From positions 31,175-95,174 of the forward strand of contig DATNQN010000072.1 in the NCBI GenBank assembly GCA_036703985.1: a stretch of DNA of 64,000 nt. Direction: 5' to 3'. Shown in pieces: positions 55,101-64,000 of this stretch. The notes beneath the pieces were generated by a model. That model had not been told where the DNA came from. It did not search any database and saw only the letters and a program-made list of their open reading frames with translations. The translations under genes and the position numbers were made by a program. This DNA comes from Leptolyngbyaceae cyanobacterium. GTDB lineage: Bacteria > Cyanobacteriota > Cyanobacteriia > Cyanobacteriales > Aerosakkonemataceae. Position 1 is the first letter of the stretch. Every line of letters starts with the position of its first letter.

Positions 55101-56420
55101 ATGACTCAAGTCTCCCCCGTTGAACCAACAGAAAAGTCCTCTGCCACTCAGCCCTACTTGCCCGCATTAAAAACGGTGCTAGGAACTCTGGATGTTAAAT
55201 TAGACGAAGAATTAGCTCGATATCGGCGCAAACGCGGGATCAAAACCTTTACAAATGCTACCAATAAGCGTTCTCAGCCTAAAAAAGGGTTGGATCTGAT
55301 TGCGATCCGAGCTACTGGAGGTAGAACTCAGCCTCCGGATGTTGAGGAAATGGCATCCCCAGTGAGTTTACCAGTGTCGATAAGTGCCTCTGTTCCTCAA
55401 GTAGAAGCTAACAACGGTTATTCAGATATTTCTAATCCAGTACAGCCAGCACCAGCTTATTCGTTAGATAGTAATCCGATCGCACAACCGGAGTTGAACC
55501 CAACTTTGACTCAACCAGAGGTGGCTACTTACGGTACGCACCCAGATCGGTATTTAGAATCTTCCGAAGCGCTGCTCAAAAATTTGGAAGAAAAACGGGT
55601 CGCTCAACAGCCGGAGCGAACTTTCACAGACAGCCTGTTTACTCCTCTGGGCGTTGGCTCAATGCTACTGTTATTGCTCTCTAGCGCTACCTTGGGCTAC
55701 GTGGCAGTCAATCCGTCGAGCCTAAGCCATCTGCCTTTCGGAGGTATTTTCGGTTCGCGAAGTACTCGGGAAGCAAAAGACCCTCAACAAACCGCATCTG
55801 TTAACGTTGCTAAAACGGGAGATGAGTCGATCCCCAATTCTCCTAACTTGGCTTCTCAAGAGTTCGTAGAGCTAAATTTAAGAACCTTAAGTACGATTAC
55901 TCCTAGAAATCCCAGGATTCAACCTTTGGCAGCGCCCAGCCCTCAGTTACCAGTCAAGCAACCAGCGCCTCTGCCTAACCCGGTGGCTTCTCCCGTGCCT
56001 TTAGATTTGCCTTCCGCACTGCTACCGCAGTCAATTCAGTCAGGGGTGTTACCGCAGATCGGAACTCAACCTCCCGCTCCTTTGCCGCCACCAACCTTAG
56101 CAGGTCAACAGCGGACTGTGGTTAATCAGCCTAATAAACCGAATTCAGGAAAGCCTCAACCTCAAGCGTCATCGGCTAAAGCTGCCCCAGCAAAACCAAA
56201 AGCTGCACCAGCCAGAGAAAATAAATTTTTGGTCGTGATGTCCTACAATGGCGATCGCTCTCTGACACAAGCTAAGAAATCCGTGCCAGATGCTCACCTG
56301 CGCGATCTAGGTCAAGGTAAGGCTATTCAACTAGCAGCTTTTCCCACTCAAGCTGAAGCGCAAAAAAAAGTTGCAGCTTTACGCAAGCAAGGTATTTCGG
56401 CGAGAATAGCGGCCCGTTAA
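55101..56420 (+). CDS. SPOR-domain membrane protein
   Basis: A 439-residue single-pass protein. The cytoplasmic N terminus has LKTVLGTLDVKLDEELARYR; a helix (LGVGSMLLLLLSSATLGYVAV, about residues 188-208) is followed by a long Pro/Gln-rich periplasmic linker and a C-terminal SPOR domain (FLVVMSYNGDRSLTQAKKSV, AIQLAAFPTQAEAQKKVAAL). SPOR domains bind denuded peptidoglycan at division sites, so a cell-wall or septum role is likely. Confidence 0.8.
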   Translation: MTQVSPVEPTEKSSATQPYLPALKTVLGTLDVKLDEELARYRRKRGIKTFTNATNKRSQPKKGLDLIAIRATGGRTQPPDVEEMASPVSLPVSISASVPQVEANNGYSDISNPVQPAPAYSLDSNPIAQPELNPTLTQPEVATYGTHPDRYLESSEALLKNLEEKRVAQQPERTFTDSLFTPLGVGSMLLLLLSSATLGYVAVNPSSLSHLPFGGIFGSRSTREAKDPQQTASVNVAKTGDESIPNSPNLASQEFVELNLRTLSTITPRNPRIQPLAAPSPQLPVKQPAPLPNPVASPVPLDLPSALLPQSIQSGVLPQIGTQPPAPLPPPTLAGQQRTVVNQPNKPNSGKPQPQASSAKAAPAKPKAAPARENKFLVVMSYNGDRSLTQAKKSVPDAHLRDLGQGKAIQLAAFPTQAEAQKKVAALRKQGISARIAAR

Positions 56421-56429
56421 ATTGGAAGC

Positions 56430-56522
56430 GGGGAAAGGGGGAAAGGGAAGGAGAAAGGGAAAAGGGAAGGGGAAAGGGAAAATTTTTTAACTCTGACTCC
56501 TGACTTCTGACTCCTGAATTCC
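56430..56522. repeat. GGGAAA purine tract and GACTCCT heptamers
   Basis: 56430-56482 is a purine tract of GGGAAA-type units; 56495-56522 is GACTCCT, GACTTCT, GACTCCT, GAATTCC. Both lie between the SPOR gene and the first Vipp1/PspA gene. Confidence 0.85.
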
Positions 56523-56624
56523 CCGTTTTTGTGCTGGGAAAAGCACGATAGTATGAAGTTAAGGTGAAAGTATAGCCTATAGGAGCCTTTCGCTTGTTTG
56601 ATGGCGAGTGAATGGAGAGTCAGT

Positions 56625-57386
56625 ATGGGACTGATCGATCGCGTACTGCGGGTGGTTCGCGCTAATATCAATCATCTAATCGGTGAGTCTGAAGATCCGG
56701 AGAAGGTTCTGGAACAGGCTGTGCTGGATATGCAGGAACAACTAATTCATTTGCGGCAGGCAGTAGCCCAAGCTATAGCAACTAAAAAACGCACCGAACG
56801 GGATGTGAGTAATGCCCAGTCGAATGCTGATTCTTGGCAAAGTCGCGCTCAACTAGCTTTGCAAAAAGGGGATGAAAATTTGGCGCGGGAAGCTTTGGTA
56901 CGGCGCAAGTCATATTTGGACAATGCCAAGATCATGCAATCCCAATTGGAAAGTCAAAGTGGGATTATCAATAAGCTAAAGGAAGACTTGCGGACTTTGG
57001 AAGGCAAAATTGCCGAAGCTAGAACGAAAAAAGATCTATACATTGCCCGCGCTCGTTCTGCTCAAGCATCTCAAAAGCTCAATGAGATGATGAACAAATT
57101 TAATCCTAGCGGGTCTTTGAGCGCGTTTGAACGGATGGAAGAGAAGGTTTTGCAATTAGAAGCCCGATCGGAAGCGATCGCTCAATTGGGAACGAACGAA
57201 TTAGAACAGAAGTTTGCTGCCTTGGAAGGTAATAGCGAGGTGGACGGGGAACTAGCGGCTATGAAGGCAAAAACGATCGCAGGCAAAAATGCGGCTCAGT
57301 TACCTTCGGTTCAATCATCGCCTGGGAGAAACTCAGAGCTTGATGAAGAATTGGAAAAATTGCGCTCTCAGCTAGAGAAATCTTGA
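56625..57386 (+). CDS. PspA/IM30 (Vipp1) family protein, copy 1
   Basis: A 253-residue coiled-coil protein of the ESCRT-III-like PspA/Vipp1 family: GLIDRVLRVVRANINHLIG (membrane-binding helix), EDPEKVLEQAVLDMQEQLIHL, and the internal NLAREALVRRKSYLDNAK. The start is ATG 56625, behind GGAG; the frame runs on to 56598. It has a short extension after the PspA core, like Vipp1, which protects and shapes thylakoid membranes. A second copy follows 451 bp downstream. Confidence 0.88.
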   Translation: MGLIDRVLRVVRANINHLIGESEDPEKVLEQAVLDMQEQLIHLRQAVAQAIATKKRTERDVSNAQSNADSWQSRAQLALQKGDENLAREALVRRKSYLDNAKIMQSQLESQSGIINKLKEDLRTLEGKIAEARTKKDLYIARARSAQASQKLNEMMNKFNPSGSLSAFERMEEKVLQLEARSEAIAQLGTNELEQKFAALEGNSEVDGELAAMKAKTIAGKNAAQLPSVQSSPGRNSELDEELEKLRSQLEKS

Positions 57387-57837
57387 GAATTTATGATTTT
57401 AACGGTCGAGCAATGAAGGCCAAACCAAGATTTTAAGAAACGGCAAGACTTCACCTCGAACTAAAAATTCCCTAGATTAAAGAAGAGACTTCATTTGGAA
57501 ATTTGGACTCTATATGGTATGGAAAGTTTCTCGATGCTCGATGCCTAGCCTCAATCAGTAACTCAACCGCATAACCGATCGAGATGTTTTATCAAAATAT
57601 GTCGATCCCAGCTGGAAATTTTTACACTGGATGAAAGGAATCATGTTTTCATTCGCTCAATGGAGGTTCTGTAATTCCCTGGAGGAAGCGGCCTAGATCT
57701 GAAACTATGGGTACGATGGTTTCAGGATAAATAATTGAGCATATAGTCAAGTAAATTCGCTGAAAATGAGGCTGATTTCACAAGCCAGCCTTTTAACCGA
57801 CCAAACCAGAGTACAACCTAGAAGGAAAAACAAAGTT
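57387..57837. other. gap between the two Vipp1/PspA genes
   Basis: A 451-bp gap without a gene. A weak frame extends copy 2 upstream to 57766 but lacks similarity. The gap probably holds the separate promoter of copy 2. Confidence 0.4.
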
Positions 57838-58638
57838 ATGGGATTATTCGATCGCATTAGCCGACTAGTCCGGGCCAACCTGAATGATGTTGTCAGTAAA
57901 GCAGAAGATCCGGAAAAGATTCTAGAGCAGTCAATTATTGATATGCAGGAAGACTTGGTGCAACTGCGTCAAGCTGTTGCTCAGGCGATCGCTACTCAAA
58001 AACGTACCCAACAACAATACAACCAAGCTCAATCAGAAGCAAATAATTGGCAAAGTCGCGCTCAACTAGCCCTGCAAAAAGGCGATGAAAATCTGGCTAG
58101 GGAAGCTCTCGTTCGGAAGAAGTCCCAAGGCGATACCGCAGCTGCCCTCAAGCAAACTCTCGATCAGCAATCTGGCCAAGTAGATACCCTCAAGCGTAAC
58201 CTGATTGCTTTGGAAAGCAAGATTTCCGAAGCTAAGACGAAGAAAGATATGCTCAAAGCGCGGATTTCTGCGGCGAAGGCAAACGAGCAATTGCAAAATG
58301 CTGTTGGTAAGCTGGGTACTAGCAGCGCAATGGGTGCCTTCGAGCGGATGGAAGAAAAAGTTTTGATGATGGAAGCTCGCGCCCAGTCAGCACAAGAGTT
58401 AACTGGTAATAACCTGGAAGAGCAATTTAAGCAGCTGGAATCTGGTAGCGATGTGGATGATGAGTTGATGGCGATGAAAGCTCAGTTGGCTGGTTCTTCT
58501 CCTAACCAAGCTGCTTTACCGGGTTCTCCTCAAAATACTACTACTTCTTCTACTTCTTCATCTTCTTCTGCTTCTTCATCTAGTTCAGCAGTTGATAAGG
58601 ACTTGGAAGAACTGCGAAAGCAAATCGACCAACTCTAA
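57838..58638 (+). CDS. vipp1: Vipp1/IM30 membrane-remodelling protein, copy 2
   Basis: A 266-residue protein beginning GLFDRISRLVRANLNDVVSK, very close to Vipp1 of Synechocystis, with EDPEKILEQSIIDMQEDLVQL, ISEAKTKKDMLKARISAAKA and MGAFERMEEKVLMMEARAQS. A Ser/Thr-rich linker leads to the Vipp1-type C-terminal helix (DKDLEELRKQIDQL). GAAGGA precedes ATG 57838. It is the better match to true Vipp1, required for thylakoid biogenesis. Confidence 0.9.
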   Translation: MGLFDRISRLVRANLNDVVSKAEDPEKILEQSIIDMQEDLVQLRQAVAQAIATQKRTQQQYNQAQSEANNWQSRAQLALQKGDENLAREALVRKKSQGDTAAALKQTLDQQSGQVDTLKRNLIALESKISEAKTKKDMLKARISAAKANEQLQNAVGKLGTSSAMGAFERMEEKVLMMEARAQSAQELTGNNLEEQFKQLESGSDVDDELMAMKAQLAGSSPNQAALPGSPQNTTTSSTSSSSSASSSSSAVDKDLEELRKQIDQL

Positions 58639-58778
58639 TTAACTCTGTGTCCAAATATATCAGTCTGGATAGAAATCTCTCTGTCTCTCTTGTGGGGATA
58701 GTGAGAGTCATACTCCAGGCTGTATTTTTTTGGTTAAATTTCCGTTAATATCTATGGAAGTGTTTGCTCTCCGACCGT

Positions 58779-59159
58779 ATGCTGAATGAAATTTTGCCCT
58801 TTCGGTTTGTCCTAGATACTACTGCGATCGCAGGTGCTGGTTTGTGGTCACTGGCTTTGTATCTTGGTTTTTGGCCTCTCACCGAATGGGTAACCGAACA
58901 GCTAAAGCGTTGGTTTAATTTTGCTGAGCGATCGCTCTACACTTCCGAAGCAGAATTTGAAAGAACCCGTCGTGCTAGAGAGTCACAAAATGCTTTTTAT
59001 GCCTCTATCTTTAGTATTGTTCCTTTTTTGTTTGTCGGGAGCTTTTGCAACTGGGGAGTCGAACTAAGTTTAGGCAGCAGTTGGGCGATTAGCGTGGGAA
59101 TGCTGGCTTGTATTGCTTGCGGTATTTACGAACTGGGGCGTCGAGATGGTCAGAAATGA
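58779..59159 (+). CDS. small membrane protein of unknown function
   Basis: A 126-residue protein with an N-terminal helix (AIAGAGLWSLALYLGFWPL), an amphipathic cytoplasmic part (LKRWFNFAERSLYTSEAEFE), and two further helices (FYASIFSIVPFLFVG; ISVGMLACIACGIYEL). ATG 58779 is chosen over TTG 58764. It lies 140 bp after vipp1 and may be cotranscribed with it; otherwise nothing is known. Confidence 0.65.
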   Translation: MLNEILPFRFVLDTTAIAGAGLWSLALYLGFWPLTEWVTEQLKRWFNFAERSLYTSEAEFERTRRARESQNAFYASIFSIVPFLFVGSFCNWGVELSLGSSWAISVGMLACIACGIYELGRRDGQK

Positions 59160-59318
59160 GCGAATTAGCAAGTTAATATAATATGGATCAAAATTTTAGA
59201 TAAATCTTTTGATTTATCGTATTATTTTAAATAATTGAAATCTGTTTAAAAATCAAACTAAAAATATAGTTCTTCCTCATCGAAATTATAATACAACAAA
59301 AAATAGTAAAAGTATATA

Positions 59319-59343
59319 GGAAAGCCCTTAATTAGGGCTTTCC
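59319..59343. terminator. two-way hairpin between convergent genes
   Basis: GGAAAGCCC, TTAATTA, GGGCTTTCC: a perfect 9-bp stem (the loop is also self-complementary). It lies between convergent genes at 59159 and 59357 and can serve both, though T runs are weak. Confidence 0.65.
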
Positions 59344-59356
59344 TCATTGAAAACTG

Positions 59357-60235
59357 TTAAACTAACGATGCGATCGCATCTTCGAGAGTAACTCGTCCTT
59401 TGACATGAGTAGCTCCCTTACCTTCAAAAACAATATGGCCAGTATTGAAATTATCTAACATCTGGCTCCAAGAATTGACAGAACTAGGACTATTCCCACC
59501 TTGTTCGAGAACTTTTCCCCAGTCTGAACTTGGAAGCTCAACCGCCTGTACCGAACGACCCAACGCCTTGGCAAATGCCGCCGCCGCATCATTGGGGCTA
59601 TAAGGCTGTGGCCCTTCCAGTTCGACGATCCTTTTACCGCTCCAGGTTTCCAATAAGCACTCTGCACAAACGCGCCCGATATCTGCTGCTGAAACCATTG
59701 GTATGGCACGATCTAAAGGAGTGAGAAAGCTGGGCAACACCCCATTATTCGCCGCTACACCTGCCATTGATGCCCAATTCTCCATAAAATAAGCAGCGCG
59801 AACAAATGTCACGGGTAAATCAAGATTACCCAAGATTCTTTCTAAAATCCAGGTAGTGCGAATATTACCAGTTCCTTCTGGAATATGAGCACCTACCGAG
59901 GAAAGCTGCACGATTTTAGAGAGTCCGGCATTTTGAACTGCTTGTTGGAATGCTTTGCCTACCGTTTCGGCAACCGCAAACATATCATCAGCATTGTAGG
60001 CAGGCGGATTGAGAAGGTAAGCACCTGTTGCACCGGAAAATGCTTTGGTGAGTGCTTCTACATCTGTCACATCAGCAACAGCTACTTCTGCACCTCGCTG
60101 CGCCCAAACGTCACCTTTGCTAGCATTTCTCACCACAACTCGCACGGATGCACCATGTTCGATTAAAGTTTCGGCGGCGGCTGCTCCTGTTTGACCAGTG
60201 GCTCCTAGTACAACGTAAATTTCTTGTTCGCTCAT
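59357..60235 (-). CDS. NmrA-like NAD(P)-binding protein
   Basis: A 292-residue Rossmann-fold protein of the atypical SDR/NmrA group: VVLGATGQTGAAAAETLIEHG is the nucleotide-binding loop (GxxGxxG), VVRNASKGDVWAQRGAEV and VQLSSVGAHI follow. Such proteins reduce small substrates or sense NADP(H). The specific role is unknown, and it stands alone. Confidence 0.85.
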   Translation of the reverse strand: MSEQEIYVVLGATGQTGAAAAETLIEHGASVRVVVRNASKGDVWAQRGAEVAVADVTDVEALTKAFSGATGAYLLNPPAYNADDMFAVAETVGKAFQQAVQNAGLSKIVQLSSVGAHIPEGTGNIRTTWILERILGNLDLPVTFVRAAYFMENWASMAGVAANNGVLPSFLTPLDRAIPMVSAADIGRVCAECLLETWSGKRIVELEGPQPYSPNDAAAAFAKALGRSVQAVELPSSDWGKVLEQGGNSPSSVNSWSQMLDNFNTGHIVFEGKGATHVKGRVTLEDAIASLV

Positions 60236-60396
60236 AATCTTTATTACCAGTAATTGAAAAATTTGGAAGCGAATATATCGATTTATATCCTATCTGGTTC
60301 AGTTATTATCTCACTGTTCATACGTTTATTTTATTTTTTTTACTATTAATTCAATTTACTATTTAAAATATTGACCTTTAGAACTAAATACACATT

Positions 60397-60508
60397 TTTA
60401 AGGGGGGATTTGAAAGCAGACTGCTACCTTAATAAGGGGTATTATAAAGATTATAACGCTGTAATTACTAGATTTAGAAACCCCCAACCCCCTTTATTAA
60501 GAGGGGCT
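60397..60508. repeat. G-rich/C-rich inverted motif pair
   Basis: TTAAGGGGGG (60398) and CCTTAATAAGGGG (60427) face CCCCCTTTATTAAGAGGGG (60489) as loose inverted copies. It looks like a degenerate MITE or palindromic repeat between two genes on the same strand. Confidence 0.35.
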
Positions 60509-60529
60509 AAGAAAAAGTCAGACTCATAA

Positions 60530-61810
60530 CTAGCAACTTGAGTTATTACTTTCCGTTCGTTCAAATTTGCACAATTCTTCCCAAGCTATCTGGGCTAATT
60601 TTTGTGCCGCGCCTGGTTGTCCTCTGACTGCTCGCAAACTAGAACGCATTCGATCTAACTCCTCTGGATGATTCAAATAATTTAAAACCAATCCTGCAAT
60701 ATCTTCAGGTATCAATTTTCCGACTAATTCCGGTACGATTTCCCTGTTTGCCCAAATATTTGGCCATGCAAATAAACGTTTATTTCGCAATACCACCCAG
60801 TTAATCGATTTAGCGAATAAAGAGCCTATTAATGGCAGATTAGCTAACAATCCCGGCAACCCATCCCAACTACGCATTGCATCTAACTGTTGGGTGGGAA
60901 TTAACACCAGCATCGGCACTGCTAAAGCACCCAATTCTGCTGTATTAGCTCCCACTGTAGTTAAGCAAATCCGACATTGAAACAACAAATCGTAAGCGGG
61001 TGATTGAGTAAATAATTCTACTCGCAAGCCAGCCTTTGTTTTTAGAAAAGGTGTTTCAGGCTGAGGGGGAATAATTAGTTCAGCGCTTCCCCAACCTAAT
61101 TTTTCAATCGCGGGATTTTGTTGAGGATCGGCAAATCGAGCTAGTTTTTGAATATCCAAAGTAGGAGCAACAAAAATCCCGAAACGAGTTTGGGGATTAC
61201 TAGCGTGAATGCGTTCTGCGATCGCTAAACCTAAAGGTACGCCCTGAGCCAATTTTGCGGCTTTCGAGCCGGGAAGCAAACCAATTAATTCAGTTTGGGA
61301 ATGAGGAGATTCTTCGGTGACTTGATTTCCGGCTTCTGCCATCAAATCCCCAACTACGGTAAATTGGCGAGCGTATTTCTGAGGAACTTTAGCGACAATT
61401 TCTGGTTTCATTACCCCAAATCGATCGATCCAGTTATGCCAACGCGCTTCCCACTCAGCGTAAACAACAGTACGATAACCCAAGCGTTTACCAATTACTA
61501 CAGTAAAAAATTGATCTCCACCTAAAAAAATCACTACGCCTCGATCGCGCCAATCCCAATTTTCAGCGGTTTTACCCCACAGCAAGAAATCAAAAAAATG
61601 TTCTGGTGCTTGTACGCGATCGACTTCTGGATAACTGCGGGCAATTTCTGCCTCTTTACCACTGGCATTGGGACAAGGAGATAACACTACCGAGATGCGG
61701 ATTTGCGATCGATCGTATCCCAGTTGTTGTCGCAGTTGTTGCACCACCGGACGCACCCAGGTTGCCAACTCCCCAGGCCCATTTGAGAGAATTAGAATAT
61801 CGGCGTTCAT
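60530..61810 (-). CDS. lipid-A-disaccharide synthase-related protein
   Basis: A 426-residue GT-B-like protein of the LpxB-related family widespread in cyanobacteria: NADILILSNGPGELATWVRP, VVYAEWEARWHNWIDRFGV, LIGLLPGSKAAKLAQGVPLG and LTTVGANTAELGALAVPMLV. It is separate from true LpxB; some cyanobacteria also carry LpxB. Its substrate is unknown. ATG 61810 is preferred; the seven extra codons up to ATG 61831 are made of ATGAAC-type repeats. Confidence 0.83.
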   Translation of the reverse strand: MNADILILSNGPGELATWVRPVVQQLRQQLGYDRSQIRISVVLSPCPNASGKEAEIARSYPEVDRVQAPEHFFDFLLWGKTAENWDWRDRGVVIFLGGDQFFTVVIGKRLGYRTVVYAEWEARWHNWIDRFGVMKPEIVAKVPQKYARQFTVVGDLMAEAGNQVTEESPHSQTELIGLLPGSKAAKLAQGVPLGLAIAERIHASNPQTRFGIFVAPTLDIQKLARFADPQQNPAIEKLGWGSAELIIPPQPETPFLKTKAGLRVELFTQSPAYDLLFQCRICLTTVGANTAELGALAVPMLVLIPTQQLDAMRSWDGLPGLLANLPLIGSLFAKSINWVVLRNKRLFAWPNIWANREIVPELVGKLIPEDIAGLVLNYLNHPEELDRMRSSLRAVRGQPGAAQKLAQIAWEELCKFERTESNNSSC

Positions 61811-61902
61811 CGTTTGCGGTTCATCTTTCATAGTTCATAGTTAATCGTAATCAACAATAAACAATGTGCAACGAACCGCGAACGATCGACATTCAAACCT
61901 TT

Positions 61903-64000
61903 TTAGGTGAAGAAAACTGTTCCTGGTAGGAAAACGAAATCACCTCCACTCGTGGGAGTCAGTTGAGTTGTTACGCCTTCCAAAACCGCAACTAAGTCTC
62001 CACTGGAAAAGAGTCTGAGGTTTCCGTCTTGAACCTGTTGAACAAGGTTAGGATCTAAGCTCTCGATAACGTCAATTCCTTTCTCAAAATTGCGAATTAT
62101 CGCGTAGTCGGATTCACCACTACCAATATAATACTGAATGCCATTGGGATACGATGGAGCAGTACCGTGACCAAGCTGATAAACCTCTGCTCCAGGCGAA
62201 CCGATCAAAGTATCGATCTCGCCCAAACCATTACCCGATCTATAATCCACAGGATCGAAGCTAGTCACCTCAAAATGAATCCCAAATAAAAACGGCTTTA
62301 AACCAAAACCTTGTATGACATCATTACCGCTAGTGCCAGTGAAAAGGGGAAGTCTGGTTTCAAATTGCCCGATGCGGACAAAGTGATCGAAAGCCGATAC
62401 TATATTGTCGTTTGGGTCTGCAACAGCCGCAGCTACATCAGGGTAGTATCCTTCATAATCAAAAGGGTAGAAATAAGTAGGCGATCGTCCTTCCTTTAAG
62501 CCAAATTGGAGAAAATGATCGTACCAAGACTTGAAAGTTCCGTTTGCCACTCCTGCCGCTACATCGGCGTATTTTCGTAAATAAATATCTCCCGAACCGG
62601 GAACTCCTATATCCGGAGCCCGTCCCTCCTCGTAACCAAAATCCAAAAAGTGTTGCAACCCAGAAGAGAAATCCCCTGCGCTGACAGCATCTGCCACATC
62701 CTTATATTTTTGCAAGTAGCTAGCTTCGTTGAAATAGGGAGATATCGATGTGCGCCCTTCTTTACGACCGGATAAATTAAAATGCGCTAATCCAGAAGTA
62801 ATTCTGCCCGCCCTAACCGCCTCCGCCACATCGGAGTTATTTTGCAGATAGTATGCTTCGTCAAATAACTTTGGCGGCAGTTTAGTAATGTCGAATCTGA
62901 CATCATCGAAACCAATTTCTGCACCTTCGCTCTGCAAGATATTGAGCAAACGAATTTGTAATGGTTGGCCTAAATTGGGGTCATTAGCAGCAGCCGAATA
63001 TGTGACCGTTGATTCGCCAAAAATCCCTTCCGGCAGATTGAGGGTGTTATTATCCTGGGCAATTACTTGAGAGCCAGCCAACAACTGCACGGCATACCCA
63101 GGAAAGCCAGGAGAGGTGAATTCATCGGGTGCGGCATTACCAACTTTGACTTTTAACTGATATGTGGTGTCAGCCGTCAAGACATTAGAAAGTGTTTGGG
63201 TTAAGCCTACAACACCGCTTCCTGGTGTTAGCCCCAAAAAAATAGCTCCTACATTATTGCCTTCAGGAGCCTCTTGTGGATAAGAGTATGTGGCAGGATT
63301 TAACACTGCATAGTTACCAACCCCCGGTACGCTAATCAGGTTGGATGGGTCATATACTTGCCAACCGGGTACCAGTTGAGTAGTGTAATCATTGTCTGCG
63401 AGAACCGGGTCTTCAAATCCGCCGTTGATGACTGTCGGAGTAGTAGCCTCTAACTTGACATCATCGAAACCGACTTCTGCACCTGTACCCTGCAAAATAT
63501 TAAACAATCGAATTTGCAGCGGTTTGCCCAAATCGGGGTCATTGGCTGCGGCGGTATATTTGACGGTTGAAATGCCAAAACTGCCTTCTATGGGTTTTTG
63601 AGTGTTGTTGTCTTGGGCAATTACTCGATCTCCGGCCAACAATTCGACTCGATAGCCTGGGAAACCAAAAGGAGTAAACTCGTCTGGGGCGGCATTACCC
63701 ACTTTCACCTGTAAGTTATAGCTAGTGTTGGCTTCCAACACACTGCTAAGGGTTTGGGTTAATGCTACCTCGCCACTACCAGGGTCGAGTCCCAAAAAAA
63801 TTGCACCCACATTATTGCCTTGCGGCGCTTGTCCGGGATAAGAGTAGGTGGCGGGATTTAAGACGGCATAGTTAGAAACGAACGGTATTAGTATCAACCC
63901 AGATGGGTCGTATACTTGCCAACCGGGTACATTCTGGGTAGTAAATTCGTTATCTCCCAGAAAGGGTAGTTCAAAACCTGGGTTTGCGATCGGTATTTTG
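61903..64000 (-). CDS. secreted repeat protein with duplicated beta domains, 5' end outside window
   Basis: At least 699 residues; the frame is open past 64000. Two tandem copies of a beta-sandwich domain of 186 residues (each with PGWQVYDPS, NYAVLNPATYSYP, GNNVGAIFLGL, GFPGY, IGFDDV) come first. About four FD-YL-DV-HF-G-EGR repeats follow, then a C-terminal segment with TSGNDVIQGFG, EIDTLIGSPGAEVYQLG and NFEKGIDVIE, the RTX/haemolysin-like type of type I secretion targets. It is likely a calcium-dependent surface or matrix protein. It shares the EGR repeat with the PhoD fusion. Confidence 0.82.
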   Translation of the reverse strand, partial: KIPIANPGFELPFLGDNEFTTQNVPGWQVYDPSGLILIPFVSNYAVLNPATYSYPGQAPQGNNVGAIFLGLDPGSGEVALTQTLSSVLEANTSYNLQVKVGNAAPDEFTPFGFPGYRVELLAGDRVIAQDNNTQKPIEGSFGISTVKYTAAANDPDLGKPLQIRLFNILQGTGAEVGFDDVKLEATTPTVINGGFEDPVLADNDYTTQLVPGWQVYDPSNLISVPGVGNYAVLNPATYSYPQEAPEGNNVGAIFLGLTPGSGVVGLTQTLSNVLTADTTYQLKVKVGNAAPDEFTSPGFPGYAVQLLAGSQVIAQDNNTLNLPEGIFGESTVTYSAAANDPNLGQPLQIRLLNILQSEGAEIGFDDVRFDITKLPPKLFDEAYYLQNNSDVAEAVRAGRITSGLAHFNLSGRKEGRTSISPYFNEASYLQKYKDVADAVSAGDFSSGLQHFLDFGYEEGRAPDIGVPGSGDIYLRKYADVAAGVANGTFKSWYDHFLQFGLKEGRSPTYFYPFDYEGYYPDVAAAVADPNDNIVSAFDHFVRIGQFETRLPLFTGTSGNDVIQGFGLKPFLFGIHFEVTSFDPVDYRSGNGLGEIDTLIGSPGAEVYQLGHGTAPSYPNGIQYYIGSGESDYAIIRNFEKGIDVIESLDPNLVQQVQDGNLRLFSSGDLVAVLEGVTTQLTPTSGGDFVFLPGTVFFT

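Overview
The window is chromosomal DNA of a cyanobacterium, most likely a filamentous, motile one of the Oscillatoria/Microcoleus type. Evidence: the cytochrome b6f genes petC and petA, phylloquinone genes menG and menB, the Rubisco chaperone gene raf1, a Ycf37-like gene, two tandem Vipp1/PspA genes, several cyanobacteria-specific families (DUF3067, DUF3038/DUF4335, LpxB-related), many GCGATCGC (HIP1) sites, and dense heptanucleotide repeat arrays typical of filamentous cyanobacteria. Assignment to a genus is inference.

Layout. 0-4 kb: the start of a DUF445 membrane protein, menG, a REC-GAF regulator and raf1. 4.5-9 kb: a PhyH-type dioxygenase, then a Ser/Thr kinase translationally coupled to a GT39-like membrane glycosyltransferase. 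9-15.3 kb: a PhoD-type phosphatase fused to seven secretion-type repeats, a UvrD-family helicase and a canonical PEP-CTERM protein. 16.3-25.9 kb: a complete five-gene pixGHIJL-like phototaxis operon whose receptor carries four GAF domains, three of them with the Cys expected of bilin-binding domains. 25.9-33 kb: an accessory island with two head-to-head DUF433/DUF5615 toxin-antitoxin modules (one toxin apparently frameshifted at an A8 run), three small membrane proteins divergent from a solo HTH protein across a tandem operator array, a retropepsin-like protease with a small partner, an AbrB-type antitoxin with a truncated VapC, a Uma2 nuclease and a GAF histidine kinase. 33.5-43.2 kb: polyphosphate glucokinase, NicO transporter, ribosomal L35/L20, a solute-binding protein, TPR protein, HicAB, a large Ser/Thr kinase, menB and DUF3067. 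43.5-45.2 kb: petCA. 45.4-48.5 kb: a compact cyanoexosortase locus (substrate, exosortase, associated protein, HpsJ-like protein). 48.7-64 kb: GH57 branching enzyme, DUF3038/DUF4335, a SPOR protein, two Vipp1/PspA proteins, an NmrA-like protein, an LpxB-related protein, and the 3' part of a large repeat-containing secreted protein running off the window.

How the parts relate. Core photosynthesis genes sit beside surface and motility functions: a type-IV-pilus phototaxis pathway, exosortase-dependent surface protein sorting with an HpsJ-like polysaccharide protein, and two proteins sharing the same FD-YL-DV-HF-G-EGR export-type repeat. Between genes, 7-bp (and some 8-bp) tandem repeats are everywhere, and in at least three places they have entered reading frames, in two unrelated genes encoding the same hydrophobic peptide SSFIL. 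Two MITE-like elements flank pixL.

The strongest candidates for something new are the small-membrane-protein/solo-HTH cluster with its paired operator (27.6-29.1 kb), the A8 frameshift in a DUF5615 toxin, and the heptamer-derived protein segments. No CRISPR array, rRNA or tRNA was seen.
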